From positions 79,911 to 113,677 of the forward strand of contig JACPGS010000029.1 of assembly GCA_016189025.1 (NCBI GenBank): a stretch of DNA of 33,767 nucleotides, given 5' to 3'. Below the pieces are notes generated by a model. That model saw only the letters and a list, made by a program, of their open reading frames with translations. It was not told where the DNA came from and did not search any database. The DNA is from Candidatus Magasanikiibacteriota bacterium. Its GTDB lineage: Bacteria; Patescibacteriota; Patescibacteriia; Magasanikbacterales; GWA2-37-8. This document shows positions 22,888-32,463 of this stretch, one piece after another; position 1 is the first letter of the stretch; each line of letters opens with the position of its first letter. The translations under genes were made by a program, and so were the position numbers.

Positions 22888-23353
22888 TTTTAGGGCGGTT
22901 TATTTTAAGGTTTTTGTTATTGTAGTTGGAGTGGCGGTAGCAGCTGTTGTTATTAAGTGGGGGAAAGCAGCGCCGCGCCCAACAACTCCAGGGCGTTCCG
23001 TCGACGCTGCCGCACCGAATAAACAAATGGAATCTCTAACTTCTAATATTCAAACGTTAATTGATAAAAGTGTAGTTACCAATACTAAGAACAGAGTGAT
23101 TCCTCTTGCTGAAGACAGACCGGGATTTCAACGCGACCTCATTGGTAAATCAATTTCCCAAATCCAGAAAGATTATGGCTCTCCAAGTTTTCTTTGCCGG
23201 ATCAGTTGGTTGAATAAAGAACTGTGGGCAGTTAATATTGGTGTTGATGAGGCAACGGGACTATATTTATCCTTCAAGGATGGAAAGGTATATAATGCTC
23301 ACGTTGATGAATATAATGGTTATGCTGATTGTGATACACTTTATAATGACTAA
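22877..23353 (+). CDS. Unknown protein with N-terminal anchor and BamE-like domain pattern
   Basis: 158 residues. One membrane helix (about 8-26) is followed by a polar linker and a C-terminal domain, LIGKSISQIQKDYGSPSFLC...ELWAVNIG...LYLSFKDGKVYNA. A helix ending in Gly-x-Pro followed by strands recalls SmpA/BamE-type folds (small envelope modules). This is a pattern resemblance only. The gene is clearly richer in A and T than its neighbours and is isolated between queA and the rplK terminator, so recent acquisition is possible. Confidence 0.6.
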   Translation: MEPNFRAVYFKVFVIVVGVAVAAVVIKWGKAAPRPTTPGRSVDAAAPNKQMESLTSNIQTLIDKSVVTNTKNRVIPLAEDRPGFQRDLIGKSISQIQKDYGSPSFLCRISWLNKELWAVNIGVDEATGLYLSFKDGKVYNAHVDEYNGYADCDTLYND

Positions 23354-23382
23354 AATGACTTAAATTCAAGTTATGCTCAACT

Positions 23383-23416
23383 AAAAAGACGCCCCACGGG
23401 GCGTCTCTGCGTTTTT
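23383..23416. terminator. Bidirectional terminator between the 22877 gene and rplK
   Basis: GACGCCCC-AC-GGGGCGTC (23388-23405) with five A before it and a T run soon after. On the minus strand it ends the secE-nusG-rplK transcript with five T after the stem; on the plus strand GTTTTT follows 6 nt past the stem. Confidence 0.85.
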
Positions 23417-23446
23417 ATCTGCGTTATCTATAGCGAAGTAGCTGCG

Positions 23447-23872
23447 TTACCCTTCAATCGTCACCCCCATCTGTCGCGCCGTCCCCTCCACCATCCGCAT
23501 CGCCGCCTCAACATCGTTAGCGTTCAAGTCCGGCATTTTCTTCTCGGCAATGGCGCGCACCTGGGCTTTGGTGATTTTGCCCACCTTTTCCTGGAGCGGT
23601 TTGCCGGAGCCTTTCGGGATGCCGGCGGTTTTTTTAATCAGTTCCGCCACCGGCGGCGTTTTCATAATGAAAGAGAAACTGCGGTCTTCGTAAACCGAAA
23701 TCACCACCGGCACCACCTCGCCTTTTTTGTCCTGGGTTTTGTCGTTGAAATCTTTAACGAAAGCGCCGATATTAACGCCGTGCTGGCCGAGCGCCGGGCC
23801 GATCGGGGGGGCGGGGGTAGCGGTGCCGCCGGGGATTTGCAGTTTGATTTGGGTGATCAGTTTTTTGGCCAT
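23447..23872 (-). CDS. rplK: 50S ribosomal protein L11 (uL11)
   Basis: 141 residues, the normal length. [20 protein letters not shown] and [20 protein letters not shown] form the N-terminal domain with its proline-rich loop. [15 protein letters not shown] and the C-terminal RNA-binding domain ([20 protein letters not shown]) follow. It is part of the GTPase-associated centre. It is the last gene of secE-nusG-rplK. rplA, normally next, is absent and a terminator follows. Confidence 0.97.
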   Translation of the reverse strand: MAKKLITQIKLQIPGGTATPAPPIGPALGQHGVNIGAFVKDFNDKTQDKKGEVVPVVISVYEDRSFSFIMKTPPVAELIKKTAGIPKGSGKPLQEKVGKITKAQVRAIAEKKMPDLNANDVEAAMRMVEGTARQMGVTIEG

Positions 23873-23879
23873 ATTTGAT

Positions 23880-23911
23880 AGAGATCCTTCGCTGACGCTC
23901 AGGATGACAGT
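23880..23911. repeat. REP-like repeat between rplK and nusG
   Basis: GAGATCCTTCGCTGACGCTC followed by AGGATGACAGT, with complementary ends. It has the same ends as the element after queA (22536) and fills most of the 48-bp nusG-rplK gap inside an operon. Confidence 0.65.
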
Positions 23912-23920
23912 ATTGAAAGT

Positions 23921-24469
23921 TTAAATTTTCTTCACTTGAAGCGCATCCAGCTCCACCGGCGTTTCGCGGCCGAACATGGAAACCAGCACTTTAATGCGGC
24001 CGCGCTCATGATCCACAAAACTCACCTTGCCTTCAAAGTTTTTGAACGGCCCGTCAATAATGCGCACCACGTCGTTGACGTCAAAATCAATCTTATGCTG
24101 CACCGCGGCGCCGCCGGCCAGGCGCTTAATCAGGGCGTCCACCTCTTTTTGGTCAATCGGCGTCGGCGTAGTGCCGCTGCCCACAAAGCCGGTAACGTTC
24201 GGGGTGTTGCGCACCACGTACCAGGAGTCGTCGGTTACAATCATCTCCACCAGAATATAGCCGGGAAAAATTTTTTCCTCCACCTCCACCCGCTTGCCGC
24301 TTTTTATTTTGATGCGTTTTTCTTTGGGCACCAGCACCTGGAAAATTTTGTCCTGCATGTCAAACGACTGAATGCGCTGGTCCAGATTGCGCTTCACGTT
24401 GTCCTCGTAGCCGCTGTAGGTATGCAGCACGTACCAGCGCCGGCCCAAATTAGATATTTGTTTAGCCAT
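23921..24469 (-). CDS. nusG: Transcription termination/antitermination factor NusG
   Basis: 182 residues. N-terminal NGN domain with RRWYVLHTYSGYEDNVKRNL, and GYILVEMIVTDDSWYVVRNTP. The C-terminal KOW domain is DVVRIIDGPFKNFEGKVSFVD. It binds RNA polymerase and couples it to Rho or to S10 on the ribosome. Length is normal. It lies 14 bp downstream of secE on the same strand, in the conserved secE-nusG-rplK order. Confidence 0.97.
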   Translation of the reverse strand: MAKQISNLGRRWYVLHTYSGYEDNVKRNLDQRIQSFDMQDKIFQVLVPKEKRIKIKSGKRVEVEEKIFPGYILVEMIVTDDSWYVVRNTPNVTGFVGSGTTPTPIDQKEVDALIKRLAGGAAVQHKIDFDVNDVVRIIDGPFKNFEGKVSFVDHERGRIKVLVSMFGRETPVELDALQVKKI

Positions 24470-24483
24470 ATATTTACCGAACC

Positions 24484-24678
24484 TTACCGGGCAATTAGCT
24501 GCTCAATCCCCAAATTAAATACATAATCCAGCACCGCAAAGAACAAAGCCAGCGCCAGCGACAAGCCGATTACCAGCAGGCTGTAGTTAATGGTCTGCTG
24601 TTTGGTGGGCCAGGTAACCTTGTGCATTTCCTGGTATGAGCCCAGGAGGTAGTTTTTGACGTCGGTTAAGATATTCAT
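24484..24678 (-). CDS. secE: Preprotein translocase subunit SecE
   Basis: 64 residues with the amphipathic helix YLLGSYQEMHKVTWPTKQQT followed by one membrane helix (YSLLVIGLSLALALFFAVLD), the minimal SecE plan of most bacteria. It stabilises SecY in the translocon. It is the first gene of secE-nusG-rplK. Its leader is about 165 nt and carries three hairpins, one a full intrinsic terminator. Confidence 0.95.
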   Translation of the reverse strand: MNILTDVKNYLLGSYQEMHKVTWPTKQQTINYSLLVIGLSLALALFFAVLDYVFNLGIEQLIAR

Positions 24679-24692
24679 AATGGTTTATTAGA

Positions 24693-24725
24693 AGCCCGCG
24701 AATCCCGACTAAGTCGGGAAGCGGG
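24693..24725 (-). promoter_or_regulatory. Hairpin in the secE leader
   Basis: GCCCGC, GAA, TCCCGAC, TAA, GTCGGGA, AGCGGGC: two stacked stems ending 15 nt before the secE start codon. A second small hairpin (GTCGGC/GCCGAC) lies at 24743-24757. No T run follows, so this is structure rather than a terminator, and it may affect ribosome access. Confidence 0.5.
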
Positions 24726-24766
24726 CAAGTAAAAATTAATATGTCGGCGGAGCCGACTCCGCTACT

Positions 24767-24817
24767 AAAAAACCCGCCCTGATACCCTGCTCGCCTTAGG
24801 CGAGCAGGGTCGGGTTT
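24767..24817 (-). terminator. Strong intrinsic terminator between the secE promoter and secE
   Basis: On the minus strand AAACCCG, then CCCTGCTCGCC-TAA-GGCGAGCAGGG, then CGGG and six T. It lies downstream of gyrB and can end that transcript. It also lies downstream of the secE promoter at 24850-24878, so all secE-nusG-rplK transcripts from that promoter must pass it. Confidence 0.85.
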
Positions 24818-24849
24818 ATAAAACAGCCGTTGCGGGCCGTTGTGAATAT

Positions 24850-24878
24850 ATCATAAAGGAAAGGCCGCCGCATGTCAA
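24850..24878 (-). promoter_or_regulatory. Promoter of secE-nusG-rplK
   Basis: Minus-strand TTGACA (24873-24878, perfect), a 17-nt spacer and TATGAT (24850-24855). It starts 20 bp past the gyrB stop codon; predicted transcription start near 24843. Confidence 0.8.
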
Positions 24879-24897
24879 GGTTATGGTTGTGGATAGG

Positions 24898-27156
<2,259 letters not shown>

Positions 27157-27174
27157 TTAAGGAGAGAGAATTAC

Positions 27175-27295
27175 AGGACTTTCGCGTTTGAGCGCAGTTC
27201 TAGGCGCTCGCGAGGAGCGGAATAAGCTGTATACAAATATACAGCGTTGAGCACCGAAGCGAGCAACGACGAAATGTGCCAAACGCGAAAGTCCT
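27175..27295. repeat. Palindromic leader element B, upstream of gyrB
   Basis: 121 bp bounded by a perfect 16-bp inverted repeat (27175-27190 and 27280-27295, AGGACTTTCGCGTTTG). The central hairpin is GCTGTATA/TATACAGC with a CAAA loop. It shares TTACAGGA, CGCGTTTG, GCAGTTC, GAAATG and CCAAACGCG with element A in the same order. It lies between the gyrB promoter and the start codon, so it is transcribed in the gyrB leader. Confidence 0.9.
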
Positions 27296-27313
27296 AAATT
27301 AAACAACGGCTAT

Positions 27314-27342
27314 ATTTTAACACAGCTGACCCGCTTCGGCAA
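27314..27342 (-). promoter_or_regulatory. Promoter of gyrB
   Basis: Minus-strand TTGCCG (27337-27342), a 17-nt spacer and TAAAAT (27314-27319). Transcription would start near 27307 and run through all of element B before gyrB. Confidence 0.65.
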
Positions 27343-27377
27343 GGGCATTAAGAGGGGCAGCGGAGGGCGCTTATCCT

Positions 27378-27407
27378 TTGTCAGCCGCCCCCTTAGTAGG
27401 GTATACT
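27378..27407 (+). promoter_or_regulatory. Promoter of the membrane protein-rodA pair
   Basis: TTGTCA (27378-27383), an 18-nt spacer and TATACT (27402-27407). The start codon at 27418 is about 4 nt from the predicted transcription start, so this would be a leaderless mRNA. Confidence 0.65.
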
Positions 27408-27417
27408 ATATGATATT

Positions 27418-28347
27418 ATGGCTGCTTTATTCCGCAGGACCGGGGCGGCAAAACCACCGCCCTCTCGGCCCCCCGATTATCATCAGTATCGCGACCCCAC
27501 CGGCACGCTTTCCGGCCGCGAGCTGGGGCTGGCGTTATGGTTTGTTAAACATCGGGCGTTGCTGTATCGCCTGGGGTTTTGGCTGTTAGTGGCAGTCAGC
27601 GTGGCCAGCTGGGGGTATAGCTTGGTTCGTTTTGGCAGCTACCTGGCGCAGTACCCGCGTCATCAGCAGCTGCAGCGCGAGCTGGCGCAATTCCCCAACT
27701 ACCTGCCCCTTCATGCCGTGTATGCGCCGGCGGCTCTGGAGATCAGGTCGGTTAAACTGCTGCCCGGGGGACGCACTACTTTCGACGCAGCCGCCGAAGC
27801 AATCAACCCCAATGAGCGCTGGCTGGCCGTAGCGCGTTATCACTTTGTAATCGGCGGGGCGGAAACCGAGCCGCAGGAAGAAACTGTCCTCCCGGGGCGC
27901 CGCCAGCTTTTAGTACAATACGGCATCGCCGCCGCGCCGGCCGGAGGTTTTACCGTTGTGATCGACGAAGTGCGCTGGCGGCGTCTTTCCCCGCGCGATT
28001 TTCCCAATCTGCCAGCCTGGCAGGACGAGCGGCTGCGTTTTGCGGTGGCGGAGGTTAATATCCGCCCCGGCGGTACCGCGCCCGATTCCCCTTTGGGAAC
28101 GGCAATTCAGTTTAAGCTAATTAATCAGAGCGCTTTCAGCTATCGCGCGCCGCGCTTTACCGTCGGGCTCTATGCCGGGTCGGCGTTAGTGGCGGTGATG
28201 CCATTGGAATTGGAATCATTCCCCTCTTTGGCAGGGCGGGAGATTGACCAGCGCAGTTTTGCGCCGCCGCTTACGGCCGAAGCCGTGGAGATTTTTCCCC
28301 GTTTTAACGTTTACGATCCGGCGGTTTATTTGCCTCCGTCGACCTAA
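27418..28347 (+). CDS. Single-pass membrane protein, unknown function
   Basis: 309 residues. A Pro-rich cytoplasmic N-terminus of about 45 residues, one membrane helix (about LYRLGFWLLVAVSVASWGYS), then a 230-residue outer region. The outer part seems to hold two related beta-rich modules: RTTFDAAAEAINPNERWLAV with VIDEVRWRRLSPRDFP, and GTAIQFKLINQSAFSYRAP with TVGLYAGSALVAV. These resemble Ig-like or LEA-type beta sandwiches, by inference only. It is the first gene of a pair with RodA (16 bp apart), which hints at an envelope or elongation role. Confidence 0.65.
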   Translation: MAALFRRTGAAKPPPSRPPDYHQYRDPTGTLSGRELGLALWFVKHRALLYRLGFWLLVAVSVASWGYSLVRFGSYLAQYPRHQQLQRELAQFPNYLPLHAVYAPAALEIRSVKLLPGGRTTFDAAAEAINPNERWLAVARYHFVIGGAETEPQEETVLPGRRQLLVQYGIAAAPAGGFTVVIDEVRWRRLSPRDFPNLPAWQDERLRFAVAEVNIRPGGTAPDSPLGTAIQFKLINQSAFSYRAPRFTVGLYAGSALVAVMPLELESFPSLAGREIDQRSFAPPLTAEAVEIFPRFNVYDPAVYLPPST

Positions 28348-28363
28348 TCTCGTTTAACGCCTC

Positions 28364-29455
28364 ATGACCGGATTGCAAAAATTTTCTCCCCGTAGTTTTG
28401 ACTGGGTGCTTTTCGGCAGCGCTCTGTTGCTTTCCATTTTGGGGGCGGCGGCGATTTATAGCGTTGATTTATCGCGGGGCGGCCCTTTGGTGCTGTTTCG
28501 CCGGCAGCTTTTGTCGTTGGGGGTGGGGTTGTTATTGTTTTTTCTCGCCAGCTTGCCGCATTTCAGCTGGTATCGCTCGGCCGCAAAATCGCTCTACGGG
28601 GTTAGTATCCTGCTATTGGGAGCGGTGCTCTGGTATGGCACCACTATCCGCGGCACGCGAGGCTGGTTTGTGGCCGCTGGGTTTTCTTTTCAGCCGGTGG
28701 AGCTGGCGAAGGCCGGTTTAATTCTGATGCTGGCATCAGTGGTGTATCACTTCGGCCGGCGGTTTGACCGGCTGTTATTTCTGGCGGGAACCGGGGTGCT
28801 CACTGTTTTGCCGATGGCCTTAATTTTAGCGCAGCCGGACCTTGGTTCGGCCTCAATTTTTATATTGCTGTGGTTCGGCATCATGCTGCTGTTGCGCGCC
28901 CCTTTCCGTTATCTGGCAATTTGTTTAGGCGGCGCGGTAGCGGCGGCGGCCGTCGGCTGGTTTTTATTGCAGCCTTATCAGCAAGATCGGTTACGGACGT
29001 TTTTAAATCCGGAACGCGATCCCTTGGGCGCCGGTTACAATCGTACCGAGGCCCTGATTGCCGTGGGGGCGGGGCAACTGTGGGGGCGGGGGTTGGGCTA
29101 CGGTTCGCAGTCGCAGCTGCGGTTTTTGCCCGAAGCGCAGACCGATTTTATTTTTTCCGTCATCGGCGAGGAGCTGGGTTTTGTTGGGGTAGCGGTGTTG
29201 TTTGGTTTGTTTGCGGTAATCTTCATCCGTCTGGGGAAACTTTTGCCGCGCGCGCCCGATGATTTTGTCGCCGTTGGTATCAGCGGGATTATTTTGTTGT
29301 TGGCAGTGCAGCTGTTTCTTAACGTTGGTGCCAATCTGGGCCTGTTGCCGATTACCGGGGTTACCTTGCCTTTTGTCAGCTACGGCGGGTCGTCGCTGGT
29401 CATTAATTTTTGGCTGTTAGGGATTGCCGAGAGCATGGTGGAGAAGCGGTATTGA
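28364..29455 (+). CDS. SEDS-family peptidoglycan glycosyltransferase (RodA/FtsW)
   Basis: Polymerises lipid II in the inner membrane together with a class B penicillin-binding protein. 363 residues with about ten membrane helices. Motifs: RGTRGWF, FQPVELAKAGLI, AQPDLGSASIF, the DFIFSVIGEELGF loop after GYGSQSQLRFLPEAQT, and GLLPITGVTLPFVSYGGSSL. These are SEDS hallmarks. The YGSQSQL and EAQT pattern fits RodA a little better than FtsW, but I leave the symbol open. No PBP2 or MreB gene is in the window. Confidence 0.92.
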   Translation: MTGLQKFSPRSFDWVLFGSALLLSILGAAAIYSVDLSRGGPLVLFRRQLLSLGVGLLLFFLASLPHFSWYRSAAKSLYGVSILLLGAVLWYGTTIRGTRGWFVAAGFSFQPVELAKAGLILMLASVVYHFGRRFDRLLFLAGTGVLTVLPMALILAQPDLGSASIFILLWFGIMLLLRAPFRYLAICLGGAVAAAAVGWFLLQPYQQDRLRTFLNPERDPLGAGYNRTEALIAVGAGQLWGRGLGYGSQSQLRFLPEAQTDFIFSVIGEELGFVGVAVLFGLFAVIFIRLGKLLPRAPDDFVAVGISGIILLLAVQLFLNVGANLGLLPITGVTLPFVSYGGSSLVINFWLLGIAESMVEKRY

Positions 29456-29464
29456 CGGAGCAAG

Positions 29465-29494
29465 AAAATCGCCCTCCGGAGCGGGGGCGATTTT
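29465..29494. terminator. Bidirectional terminator between rodA and the carbonic anhydrase-like gene
   Basis: AAAATCGCCC, loop TCCGGAGCG, GGGGCGATTTT. A and T runs flank both sides, so it serves the two convergent transcripts. Confidence 0.85.
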
Positions 29495-29498
29495 GTTT

Positions 29499-29891
29499 TC
29501 AGCCGGCCGGGTGCACTTCTTGTACCTGCCAGTTTTCGTTCACCCATAGTCCGATCAGCGGTAGATTAAAATTCCAGTCCGCCACCGTCTTCAGGGCAGC
29601 CTGGGTGTGCCGCGTTTGCGTTTCCTGATTCGCGGGGTTGCCGGCGCAATCCTGGTGGCCCGCTATCGCAATTACCCGCGAGGCGTGGTGCCGGGCCGAA
29701 ATGGCGGTGCGCCGCCGGATTGATTCCACGGCGGCGCGGTCGGTATTGGCGGCCAGAATTTTGTTGGGGCCGGGTTCAGTGATCAGATCCACCGCGTCTA
29801 CCTGATAATGTTCCCGCAGCCAGTTGATTACCGGCAGTTGCGTGCGGCCGTCCATACAGTTAATGGCGGTGGCGAATTTTTGCTGGGGCAT
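29499..29891 (-). CDS. Small beta-carbonic anhydrase-like protein
   Basis: 130 residues from the ATG at 29891; a GTG at 29909 would add six. It keeps the beta-carbonic anhydrase zinc pattern: CMDGR (C12, D14, R16, the CxDxR motif) and GHQDC (H79, C82, the HxxC motif). Spacing fits, but the protein is much shorter than the usual 190-220 residues and lacks the N-terminal helices. Zinc binding is likely. Carbonate chemistry is inferred. It converges on rodA and shares its terminator. Confidence 0.7.
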   Translation of the reverse strand: MPQQKFATAINCMDGRTQLPVINWLREHYQVDAVDLITEPGPNKILAANTDRAAVESIRRRTAISARHHASRVIAIAGHQDCAGNPANQETQTRHTQAALKTVADWNFNLPLIGLWVNENWQVQEVHPAG

Positions 29892-29979
29892 AATGTTATT
29901 TATTTTCACTTTTTGTTTTTTTGTTCATCGTTCAATCGCGGGGGGGGCGAATTCGTTCGCCAAAATAGTGATAGGAGAT

Positions 29980-31380
29980 TTACTGACAAGTGCCAGGAGA
30001 AATCTGATTAACTACATTTTTGAGTGTTGGGTCAGTTGGGCATTTTTGTTCCGAGAAGCGGGTGTTAAGTAGGTTAATTGCTTCCGTTTTTCCAAGTGCT
30101 TTGGTATTTTGATCTACATTTGTTGCGTAAAGATCTACCCAGGCGTCAAAATAGAATTGCGCCGCCCACGCACCCATCTCGTCGATGGTTGCATCATTGC
30201 CGTTTGGAACAGTATGATACTTTGCGGCAATTGCATGATATGCCTCGTGGACAACTAAGCTACCACTGAAGATTGGGTTAGATATGTTCCCCGCAAGAAC
30301 ACTTGGTTCAGTTGCCGATGAATTTATTATTGTACACGGGTTACTTTGGCTGGCAATCGGTTGCCAATAGGCAAGGGATCCGTTCAATATAACATTAAAT
30401 GCTGCATAATATGGTATACCTTGGGCATTAAGTCGTACATCTGGAAAACCGCGTGACGAAACGTTGCATTCCATTAAAGGTTCAATATGTAAAGTGCCAG
30501 AAGACACTGCTACAATTGTCGAAGAAACGGATTTGAGCTTGAGAAAATCGTACAATGATAGCCCGCCGGTAAACGGTAGTGGCCGAGAAAATTTAATGTC
30601 TCTCAAAAATCGCAGAGTATTGTAGATTTTGGCGCGGGAAGGTGTCTGATCGCTCCGATTACAAGAGTAAGGTAAATTATTCCAGTTCGTTTGCAAATAA
30701 CGGTTGTCATCCGCAGCCGTATCAGTTTGAGCCATAAAGGTAAGGCTAAAATCCCTATTGAGAGTTTGTATGTCCTCTTCTGTCGGACAGGTTAAATATT
30801 TCGCCACCACTCCAGCCGGAGATTGGTTTGATGTACTTTGTTGTGTATTCGGCGTAGTTGAGAGAGTAGAAGAAGTTGATTGGGAAGCCGGTAAACACGA
30901 ACGATATTCTATTGGTTGTTCCCGGGTTGCATTAGAACAGCCACGAGAAATTAATGTGCAGGTTCGCACTTGTTGACCAGACGACCAACAGGGGCTCCAG
31001 TCGCCACATGACCAAACATCAGAATAACAAGTCGGCGCTTGTTGTGACGGAGAAACGGGGGACGGTAAAATAGTTGCGGTCTTTTTTAGAGTTATTAAAT
31101 AGTTTTTGTCTTTAGGAATTTTATCTAAAGTTTTTTTGATGGTTTTGTTAACTTGTTTCCAAGACTTAAAATATTTAAAAAATGATTCCGGATCTAAAAA
31201 AACTTGTCTGGTGCAGGTTTTAGTGATGTAAAAAACAGCGTTGTTGCCGTTGTATTTATAGGCTGAATAAATTTTTAGGGGACATTTCTTAACGGCTGCT
31301 AAAGCGGTTCCTATAAAAAAAACGTTTATGGAAACAATAAAGGCGATAATTAGAACATGTGTTGTTTTAATTTGCTTCAT
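29980..31380 (-). CDS. Secreted protein with thrombospondin type 1 module and HExxH metalloprotease-like domain
   Basis: 466 residues. Signal peptide at residues 1-29 (VLIIAFIVSINVFFIGTALA). One TSP1-type module at 118-163 shows WSCGDWSPCWSSG, QQVRTC and six cysteines. A Ser/Thr/Gln-rich linker (165-190) leads to a C-terminal domain with VVHEAYHAIAAKYH (His378, Glu379, His382) and a later acidic DEMGAW, as in zincin metalloproteases. It matches neither the metzincin nor a standard gluzincin spacing that I can name. Likely exported, disulfide-bonded and cell-surface or host-interacting. The gene is AT-rich compared with the core genes. Confidence 0.75.
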   Translation of the reverse strand: MKQIKTTHVLIIAFIVSINVFFIGTALAAVKKCPLKIYSAYKYNGNNAVFYITKTCTRQVFLDPESFFKYFKSWKQVNKTIKKTLDKIPKDKNYLITLKKTATILPSPVSPSQQAPTCYSDVWSCGDWSPCWSSGQQVRTCTLISRGCSNATREQPIEYRSCLPASQSTSSTLSTTPNTQQSTSNQSPAGVVAKYLTCPTEEDIQTLNRDFSLTFMAQTDTAADDNRYLQTNWNNLPYSCNRSDQTPSRAKIYNTLRFLRDIKFSRPLPFTGGLSLYDFLKLKSVSSTIVAVSSGTLHIEPLMECNVSSRGFPDVRLNAQGIPYYAAFNVILNGSLAYWQPIASQSNPCTIINSSATEPSVLAGNISNPIFSGSLVVHEAYHAIAAKYHTVPNGNDATIDEMGAWAAQFYFDAWVDLYATNVDQNTKALGKTEAINLLNTRFSEQKCPTDPTLKNVVNQISPGTCQ

Positions 31381-31679
31381 AAAATTTAGGATTTAAAATA
31401 TTATTTGTGACTCTATTCCCAATCACCATTCACCCGCATTCGCCCCCCTGCCAAGCACTTACTCACAAAAAAACAAAAATATAATAATTTATTGCACTTA
31501 ATGGGCGGGACGCGCCGCCCATTGGCCGAAATGCGGAGTTCGCCGGAGGCGAATTCCGAGCGAGCGGAGCGAGCGATGTCGCTGAACGTTCGCGTGTATG
31601 CGATGTTTTGTGGAGCGTAGCGGAACAAAATATGGGCGAGCATTTGGGCGATAGCCCAAGCGCGAGCCGCATACACGCT
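31381..31679. other. Intergenic region with nested inverted repeats
   Basis: No gene. It contains GGGCGG-GACGCG-CCGCCC, GGAGTTCGCC/GGCGAATTCC, TTTTGT...ACAAAA, and a longer pairing CGCGTGTATGCG (about 31590) with CGCATACACG (about 31670). The last pair brackets about 80 bases and is flanked by AAC on the left and GTT on the right, an attC-like arrangement. ORFs read through it are repetitive and spurious. Confidence 0.55.
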
Positions 31680-31757
31680 GTTATATGATGTATGCTTTTC
31701 TTTTTGTCTCGCCACAGCGAGACCGCTTTAATATAACGGCGAAAATTTTAATTTTTT
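31680..31757 (+). repeat. Structured repeat X (inverted partner at 33541-33618)
   Basis: GTTATATG, then CTTTTCTTTTT, hairpin GTCTCGC-CACA-GCGAGAC, then CGCTTTAA, ATAACGGCGAAA and TTTAATTTTT. The flanks match copy Y almost base for base, while the hairpin arms differ in sequence but keep 7 bp. Confidence 0.85.
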
Positions 31758-31843
31758 TCAATTTTGGCGGGGCGCAAGAGGGGAATAAAAGGGGTGAATT
31801 GCGCGCCGCCAAAACACCTATTACAATTCACTTCGTCTGTTCG

Positions 31844-32401
31844 TCAAATTGGTTTAAAAACAAAGTTTTCAAATTCTTCTTTAATAAGCAGGCGTGACAA
31901 AGTGGCGTGAGTTTGCAAAGCAATCGTCGGCTTGTGAGCAAAACCAATGTATTCTATGGCCTTGCCCAATTCTTTAACTTTTTTGATAGCAGGGATAAGG
32001 TCAGTATCCGAAGAAATAAGAATAGCGGTATCGTAGGTATTTTCATACGCTCCCACCAGTAAATCCACGGCCAACTGTACATCAACGCCTTTTTCGTGAT
32101 ATTTACCGTCATTATTCATGAGGTATCCTTGGCGAATTACAAAACCTTGTTTAGGGGAGCGCAAGAAGTTAAACAAACCAACCTGCCCGGCACGCAGGCG
32201 CTGGCTTTTGACATCGTCCTGTTTAGCGCGCACCACGCCGATATAGTAACCGGCGTAAACGAGTGCGCGGTCGCGAGCCAGCCAATCGGATAATTGGCGA
32301 TAACCAAACCGAGAAGTGTTTTTTATATTTATATCCTTGAGTTTGTGGTAAAAGTTGCCGCCGTCAATAAAGACAGCGACCCGAGTTTTGGCACTATTCA
32401 T
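31844..32401 (-). CDS. NYN/LabA-like (DUF88) PIN-fold nuclease
   Basis: 185 residues of a PIN-like RNase fold: RVAVFIDGGNFYHKL with Asp13, EKGVDVQLAVDLLVGA with its Asp pair, and AILISSDTDLIPAIKKV. These are the acidic clusters of NYN domains. Likely a metal-dependent ribonuclease in RNA turnover or defence; the substrate is unknown. A complete terminator ends 5 nt before the start codon, so transcription must read through it. No Shine-Dalgarno fits between terminator and ATG. The 3' end lies next to repeat X. Confidence 0.88.
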   Translation of the reverse strand: MNSAKTRVAVFIDGGNFYHKLKDINIKNTSRFGYRQLSDWLARDRALVYAGYYIGVVRAKQDDVKSQRLRAGQVGLFNFLRSPKQGFVIRQGYLMNNDGKYHEKGVDVQLAVDLLVGAYENTYDTAILISSDTDLIPAIKKVKELGKAIEYIGFAHKPTIALQTHATLSRLLIKEEFENFVFKPI

Positions 32402-32406
32402 AATTT

Positions 32407-32449
32407 AAAAAAAACCCCACCGTGCCTCTTGCGAGGTCAGGGTGGGTGG
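32407..32449 (-). terminator. Intrinsic terminator inside the NYN gene leader
   Basis: Minus-strand CCACCC-TGA-CCTC-GCAA-GAGG-CAC-GGTGGGG followed by eight T, ending 5 nt before the ATG at 32401. The inner loop is a GNRA-type GCAA tetraloop closed by CCTC/GAGG. It is positioned as a leader attenuator rather than as a gene-end terminator. Confidence 0.8.
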
Positions 32450-32463
32450 TTTTAGTTATTAGT

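Noticed and set aside
31413-31715. 100-codon minus-strand ORF before the TSP1 gene
   Set aside because: It runs through nested inverted repeats, has repetitive peptide content (SDIARSARSEFASGE) and no start signal; it is a by-product of the repeat.
31680-31757. Element X alone as an integron attC site
   Set aside because: Its terminal boxes are ordered GTT...AAC, opposite to the attC order, and the sequence after the box is conserved between X and Y rather than variable.
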